Part shown: positions 59,912 to 64,000 of the stretch, piece by piece
How the letters are laid out: every line of letters starts with the position of its first letter
Position numbering within the stretch: position 1 is the stretch's first letter
DNA from: Tissierella praeacuta_A
GTDB lineage: Bacteria; Bacillota; Clostridia; Tissierellales; Tissierellaceae
Direction of reading: 5' to 3'
Length of the DNA: 64,000 bases
NCBI RefSeq assembly: GCF_040396155.1
Contig: NZ_JBEBOY010000001.1
Coordinates: 203,418-267,417 of the forward strand
The notes under the pieces: model-generated
The model's database searches: none
What the model was told of the DNA's origin: nothing
Seen by the model: the letters and a program-made list of their open reading frames with translations, nothing else
Translations under genes and position numbers: made by a program

Positions 59912-61195
59912 TTAGACTCCATACATTAATATATCAACATGAAATCTTTTTTCAGTATGATATACTTTCATATTACCATCATATTTCTTTAAAATCTTTT
60001 CTATATTATTTAATCCTATACCATGATTTTCTTTGTCCTTTTTAGTTGTTTTTATTTTATCTCCATCATGGATAATAGAACCATCAAAAGAATTATTAAT
60101 ATAAATAAATAGTATGTCATTTTTATACTTAATTCTAATATCAATAATTTTATTACTTTCAACTTTGGAACTAGCTTCTATTGCATTGTCTAACAAATTC
60201 CCTAAAATCACTACTATATCTAATGGCAAAATATTTAATTTAGATGGGATTTTTAGTTCTAGTGTTACTGAAATTCCCTTTGATTCTGCTTCCTGTAATT
60301 TATAATTTAAAATGCTATCTATCTCTATATTACCTGTTCTGGATAATTGTTCCTTTTCATAGAGGCTATCATTTATTTGCAGAATATAATCAATGGATTT
60401 TTCTCTTCCTCCATTTTCTATATATCCTTTTAAAGCAAGTAAATAATTCTTCATATCATGACGTAAAGATTTTATATTTTCATAAGAACTATTTATAATT
60501 TCGAGTTGTCTTTGATAATATTTATTTTGTTCTTCTAATGCTAATTTCTCCATTTTATCTTTAAATGCCTTACTTAAAGTATCATATAAGTAGAAAACAA
60601 TTATATTTATTAAAAATAATATAATGATGCAACCTACAGTTTTATATATATTTAAGTTGAAATTTTGTAAAAGAGTCAAGATGATACATAAGCTCCCTAA
60701 TGGTATTAAAAATATAGATAATCAATAGATATTTGGAATATCTATTCCTTTCTTTATATTTCTATATCCTCTCATTATTAATGCAATCATGTATGAAATT
60801 ATATTTATAGCAATCATTCCGATAATTGAAGAATATAGTGGATTACTGCTAAGACCATTAGTATAAACAAATCCCGATAATAAAACGATTATACTCTCTA
60901 TAGGCATTAAAATCATATATATAGTCATAATGGATATAATTCTATTTTTTATAGATGATTTATAATTAAATGTTAAAGCAAAATATAAGCATATATTACT
61001 TATCAATGTGACTATGGGAATATTAATAGCTAAATATATAAAACTAATGACAACGAAATAAAGTATATAAGAAAAAAATTCTGTTTTTTTATTTGTATCG
61101 CTGGTATCAAAAAATACATCCATAAATTTGTATGTAGTATAAGTTCTAAAAATACTGGTTATTAAATAAACATAATCATAAATATTTAAATTCAT
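59912..61195 (-). pseudogene. agrC: AgrC-like GHKL sensor kinase interrupted by an in-frame TGA
   Basis: Continuous frame of 428 codons broken only by TGA at 60724-60722 (codon 158). Before it: five to six hydrophobic helices of the sensor domain. After it the helix LSIFLIPLGSLCIILTLL continues the membrane part, then coiled coil, H-box SLRHDMKNYLLALKGYIE, N-box ILGNLLDNAIEASS and G-box KENHGIGLNNIEKI. The total length is normal for AgrC. A single TGG to TGA change would explain it. ATG overlaps agrA stop by 4 nt. As written, a membrane fragment plus a possible internally started kinase part (from about 60679). Confidence 0.9.
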
Positions 61196-61909
61196 ATTCT
61201 ACCCCTTTCCAATTCTAATTGTAGTTCTCTTATTTTCTTTCTATTTGCTTGACTAATGGGTAGAACTACATTATTTGACATAGTAACCTGATGATATTCA
61301 AGTTTAACAATATAATTATAGTTTACTAAATAGGATTTGTGAATCTGGATAAATTTAAATTTATTTAAATATTCATATATATCTTTTAATCTTCCATAAA
61401 ATACTTCTGATCCATTTACAGTATGTATTATAACTTTCCTATTTCTACTTTCAAAATACATAATGTCTTTTATTAGCAAATTGTATGTTGTATGCCCAAT
61501 TTTATACCGAAAAACCTTTTCATCTTTTTGTATAATCCTCAAAGCAGTATCAAGAGCTTTTTGTATTTTATCATAATTAAAAGGTTTTATAATAAAATCT
61601 AAAGGTCTTACCTTAAAAAGCTCCATTGCATAAGTCTCTTTCCCCGAAATATATAATTTGAGTAGTTTCGTTTAACATCTTATCTCTAATTACTTGTCCT
61701 ACCTCCACGCCATTCATTTCCTTTAGTTCAATATCAAGAAAAATAATATCATAATAATTGTCTTTAGATAAATATGAACATAATTCTTCCCCAGAATAAA
61801 AAATATCTATTTGTAGTTTCTTTGAAAACCCCTTCTCAAGCATATCTAAAATTTCTTCTAATTGATTACATATTGAACTTTCATCATCGCATATGGCTAT
61901 TCTTAGCAC
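61192..61909 (-). pseudogene. agrA: AgrA-like LytTR response regulator with a 2-bp frameshift
   Basis: First part (61909-61650): receiver domain, IAICDDES acidic pocket, phosphoacceptor Asp59 in IIFLDIELKEMNG, up to TTQIIY. There the frame changes; the true continuation SGKETYAMELFKVRPLDFII is in the +2-compensated frame and leads to a complete LytTR DNA-binding domain (YFESRNRKVIIHT, FIQIHKSYLVNYNYI) ending at 61192. Restoring one AT in the ATATATA run at 61649-61655 gives Y-I-S-G-K and a normal 239-residue protein. GTG start after AAGGTGAT. Confidence 0.9.
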
Positions 61910-61993
61910 CGAGTATCACCTTCTATAAAATTATATATTAGATTACTTTAATCTCTATTTTACTCTAATTATATTTCCTATTAAGTTTTACTC

Positions 61994-62171
61994 CTATAAA
62001 CTTTTATCTAGATTTTCCTTTATTTCACTAAGAGAATTTTCTATATTATTTATTTTTATTGCTAATTTAACAAAAATAATGATTGTATGTTATAAATACT
62101 AAAGCTATAATTGCCATTACAACTTAGCCTATAATTAATAATAATTTAAGTAGTGCTCTAAATATATGCAT
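61994..62171 (-). pseudogene. decayed small single-span membrane protein upstream of agrA
   Basis: ATG at 62171 with AGGG 8 nt upstream gives HIFRALLKLLLIIG, then TAA, then in frame VVMAIIALVFITYN, then a frameshift near 62070 into IIFVKLAIKINNIENSLSEI and a stop at 61994. The pieces together make a plausible small membrane protein with a helix and a coiled-coil tail. One nonsense codon and one frameshift. It would be the first gene of the agr transcript. No family recognised. Confidence 0.6.
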
Positions 62172-62228
62172 ATTCCATACCCTATGTTGTTTTTCTATCT
62201 CTATATTATCATATAAATATTTTTTTGT

Positions 62229-62265
62229 CTTAGAACTTGCTAAGGTTATCCCAAAGATAAAAGGA
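62229..62265. promoter_or_regulatory. conserved block upstream of the agr unit
   Basis: 37-bp block, starting CTTAGAACTTGCTAAGG, containing the inverted repeat CTTAG-N6-CTAAG, matched 32/37 by 56451-56487 in the agr relic. On the minus strand it lies just upstream of a possible -10 (TGATAAT near 62212-62206), so it may be a control site. Its 3' end merges with the fabF terminator stem. Confidence 0.4.
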
Positions 62266-62288
62266 CTTTGATTTCTCAAAGTCCTTTT
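62259..62288 (-). terminator. intrinsic terminator after fabF
   Basis: 13-bp arms AAAAGGACTTTGA / TCAAAGTCCTTTT with TTTC loop; on the minus strand it follows the fabF stop by 3 nt. Confidence 0.88.
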
Positions 62289-62291
62289 AGT

Positions 62292-63530
62292 TTAATATAT
62301 AAATTTTTTAAATAATACCGTTGCATTATGTCCACCAAACCCTAATGAATTTGATAGAGCATAGTTTATGTCTCTTTTTACTGCTTTATTTGGCGTATAA
62401 TTTAAATCACATTCTTCATCTGGATATTCGTAGTTTATTGTTGGTGGGATTATCCCTTCCTTTATTGCCATTATTGATGCTATAGCCTCTATTCCACCAG
62501 CAGCTCCTAATAAATGACCTGTCATTGATTTGGTTGAACTAATATTTAAAGTTTTTGCATGTTCTTTGAATACATTTTTTATTGCTAGGGTTTCTAGTTT
62601 ATCATTAAAATATGTGGATGTACCATGGGCATTTATATATTCTACATCATGGTAATCAACTTCTCCTTCTTCTAATGCCATTTCCATAGCTCTTGATGCT
62701 CCCTTCGCCTCTGGATCTGGCTGGGTTATATGAAATGCATCTGAAGTAGAACCATATCCTATAATTTCACCATATATATTTGTCCCTCTAGCTAATGCAT
62801 GATTTAACTCTTCTAAAATCAATATACCTGCTCCTTCTCCCATTATAAATCCATCTCTCTCCTTATCAAAAGGACGTGATGCCTTTGCAGGGTCATCATT
62901 TCTAGTTGAAAGGGCTTTCATTGAACAAAAACCTGCTACTGAAATAGGTGTTATAGATGCATCTGCTCCACCTGCTACTATCATATCCACATTACCTGTT
63001 CTTATCATTCTAAAGGCTTCCCCTATTGCATTGGTACTTGATGCACAGGCTGTGGTTACTGTCATTGTCGGACCTCTAAATCCAAATGTCATGGATACTT
63101 GTCCAGGTGCCATATTAGATATCATCATAGGTATAAACAAAGGACTAACTCTATTTGGTCCTCTATCTTTTAGTTTTGTAAACTCTGTATCCATAGTTTC
63201 CATACCACCAATACCTACTCCAATTATTACACCAACTCTATCTAAGTTTAGTTCTTCTAAGTCTACTTTTCCATCTTCTAATGCCAGCTTTGCACCTGCT
63301 ACTGCATATTGGGTAAATCTATCCATCCTTCTTGCTTCCTTCTTATCTATATAATCAAATGGATTAAAGTCTTTAACCTCTGCACCTATTTTTGCATCAA
63401 AATCTGTGGTATCAAATCTGGTTATAAGTTCAACTCCTGATTTCCCTTGTATTAGAGAGTTCCAAAAATTTTCTTTTCCTATGCCTATAGGTGTTATAGC
63501 ACCTAATCCTGTTATTACGACTCTTTTCAA
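62292..63530 (-). CDS. fabF: beta-ketoacyl-ACP synthase II
   Basis: Condenses malonyl-ACP with acyl-ACP in type II fatty acid synthesis. 412 residues, the standard length. Active-site Cys in VTTACASSTNAIGEA, the two His in INAHGTSTYFND and TGHLLGAAGGIEA, plus GFGGHNATVLFKK at the end. The start is TTG at 63530, 7 nt after GGAGGT, giving the usual M-KRVVITGLGAITPIG opening. Follows acpP by 26 nt on the same strand. Confidence 0.97.
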   Translation of the reverse strand: MKRVVITGLGAITPIGIGKENFWNSLIQGKSGVELITRFDTTDFDAKIGAEVKDFNPFDYIDKKEARRMDRFTQYAVAGAKLALEDGKVDLEELNLDRVGVIIGVGIGGMETMDTEFTKLKDRGPNRVSPLFIPMMISNMAPGQVSMTFGFRGPTMTVTTACASSTNAIGEAFRMIRTGNVDMIVAGGADASITPISVAGFCSMKALSTRNDDPAKASRPFDKERDGFIMGEGAGILILEELNHALARGTNIYGEIIGYGSTSDAFHITQPDPEAKGASRAMEMALEEGEVDYHDVEYINAHGTSTYFNDKLETLAIKNVFKEHAKTLNISSTKSMTGHLLGAAGGIEAIASIMAIKEGIIPPTINYEYPDEECDLNYTPNKAVKRDINYALSNSLGFGGHNATVLFKKFIY

Positions 63531-63556
63531 TTTTTTTACCTCCAATATTTAAGGTA

Positions 63557-63790
63557 TTACTCAATTTTTCCTTCTACGTATTTTACTATATCTCCAATGT
63601 TTTTAAACTTTTCTGCATCTTCATCAGGTACAGTAATTCCAAATTCATCTTCTAATGCCATCATAATCTCTACTGCATCTAGAGAATCTGCCTCTAAATC
63701 TTTCATAATTGAGGTTTCCAATGTTATACTTTCTGGATCATCCACTCCTAATTGCTCTGCTATTATATTTACAACTTTTTCAAATATCAT
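63557..63790 (-). CDS. acpP: acyl carrier protein
   Basis: 77 residues, the usual size. Phosphopantetheine attachment Ser in LEADSLDAVEIMMALED (DSL motif), acidic helices throughout. Carries growing acyl chains for fabF encoded next to it. The ATG at 63790 is 9 nt from GGAGG, better spaced than an ATG two codons upstream. The rest of the fab cluster presumably continues beyond the window, behind a repeat region. Confidence 0.97.
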   Translation of the reverse strand: MIFEKVVNIIAEQLGVDDPESITLETSIMKDLEADSLDAVEIMMALEDEFGITVPDEDAEKFKNIGDIVKYVEGKIE

Positions 63791-63837
63791 TTTCATATTC
63801 CTCCTTATATTTTAATTCATAGTTCAACATTACTATT

Positions 63838-64000
63838 CAGTTTCGAAACTCAAATTCATTTACTCGCTACGCTCGTATGAATTTGGTTCTCATTGCGTTT
63901 GACCTACATCAACTCACTACGTTCGTTGTGTTAGGTCATTTCCCACAGTTTCGAAACTCAAATTCATTTACTCGCTACGCTCGTATGAATTTGGTTCTCA
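63838..64000. repeat. direct repeats with 108-bp period and internal palindromes
   Basis: A 55-bp sequence (63838-63892) recurs without mismatch at 63946-64000 and runs off the window. Each copy has the perfect palindrome AGTTTCGAAACT, then AAATTCAT..ATGAATTT arms around CTCGCTACGCTCG. Between copies, 63900-63938 is a second stem-loop with TGACCTA/TAGGTCA arms around CTCACTACGTTCG. The composition is less AT-rich than the surroundings. No open frame. It lies directly upstream of acpP. Confidence 0.85.

Noticed and set aside
60679..60724. TGA in agrC as selenocysteine or recoded Trp
   Set aside because: No clear stem-loop of SECIS type directly follows, other genes use TGG for Trp, and the neighbouring agrA is also broken, so decay is simpler.
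63838..64000. CRISPR array
   Set aside because: Period 108 with 55-bp copies and structured, not unique, spacers; no cas genes.

Overview
The window is a low-GC, spore-former-type Firmicutes chromosome segment, most likely from an anaerobic clostridium and probably close to Tissierellales (the taxonomic placement is inference). The evidence is the AT-rich composition, strong purine-rich ribosome binding sites on nearly every gene, a rubredoxin, a Spo0E-like phosphatase, a GerM-like lipoprotein, an SplB-type radical SAM protein, SLH surface domains and a clostridial agr quorum-sensing locus. Most genes lie on the minus strand.

Layout. 1-4.5 kb: truncated tdk, an importer ATPase/permease pair with no binding protein, a cyclophilin lipoprotein, an MgtC protein and a DUF1667 protein. 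4.5-11.5 kb: MATE pump, a three-gene ABC-2 exporter, an SplB-like radical SAM protein, a zinc-ribbon protein with a WYL regulator, and an acetyltransferase fragment. 11.7-22.1 kb: SDR oxidoreductase, pentapeptide protein, a PadR operon with a 46-bp perfect palindromic operator, ybaK, TrhA, map, a TPR protein, a CadA/ZntA-type ATPase with a near-ideal promoter and ArsR-type operator, a nitroreductase and a PAP2 phosphatase. 22.3-36.1 kb: UvrD-like helicase, an Asn/Gln-repeat micro-protein, an EF-hand lipoprotein, a HAD phosphatase, a five-gene oligopeptide ABC importer, a DUF2726 protein, tRNA-Lys, DegV, a ZIP transporter and Spo0E. 36.4-45.5 kb: pepT, a class IV aminotransferase, a coiled-coil lipoprotein whose ribosome site is buried in a hairpin, cardiolipin synthase, typA, a YcdB/SLH protein and an anti-sigma-type ATPase. 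45.6-56.2 kb: rubredoxin, then tig-clpP-clpX-lon-engB, tRNA-Leu, DegV, glmM and a CCA-type nucleotidyltransferase. 56.2-62.3 kb: accessory region with an agr-like locus. 62.3-64 kb: fabF, acpP and 108-bp-period repeats running off the window.

The most interesting region is 56.2-62.3 kb. A clostridial agr module is present in the order agrA-agrC-agrD-agrB. The signal half (AgrD pro-peptide with a predicted CMYLA ring, and AgrB protease with its His/Cys pair) reads intact. The sensing half is broken twice: agrA by a 2-bp loss in a short AT run, and agrC by one in-frame TGA. Two small flanking genes are also decayed. About 3 kb away a collapsed relic holds an agrC-like 3' end and a copy of the sequence lying upstream of the intact agrA, only about 170 bp apart. 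A 22-bp-period direct repeat in front of agrD looks like a LytTR binding site. The second recurrent theme is a 47-bp perfect palindrome found twice, identical, plus a related hairpin, each placed between convergent genes.
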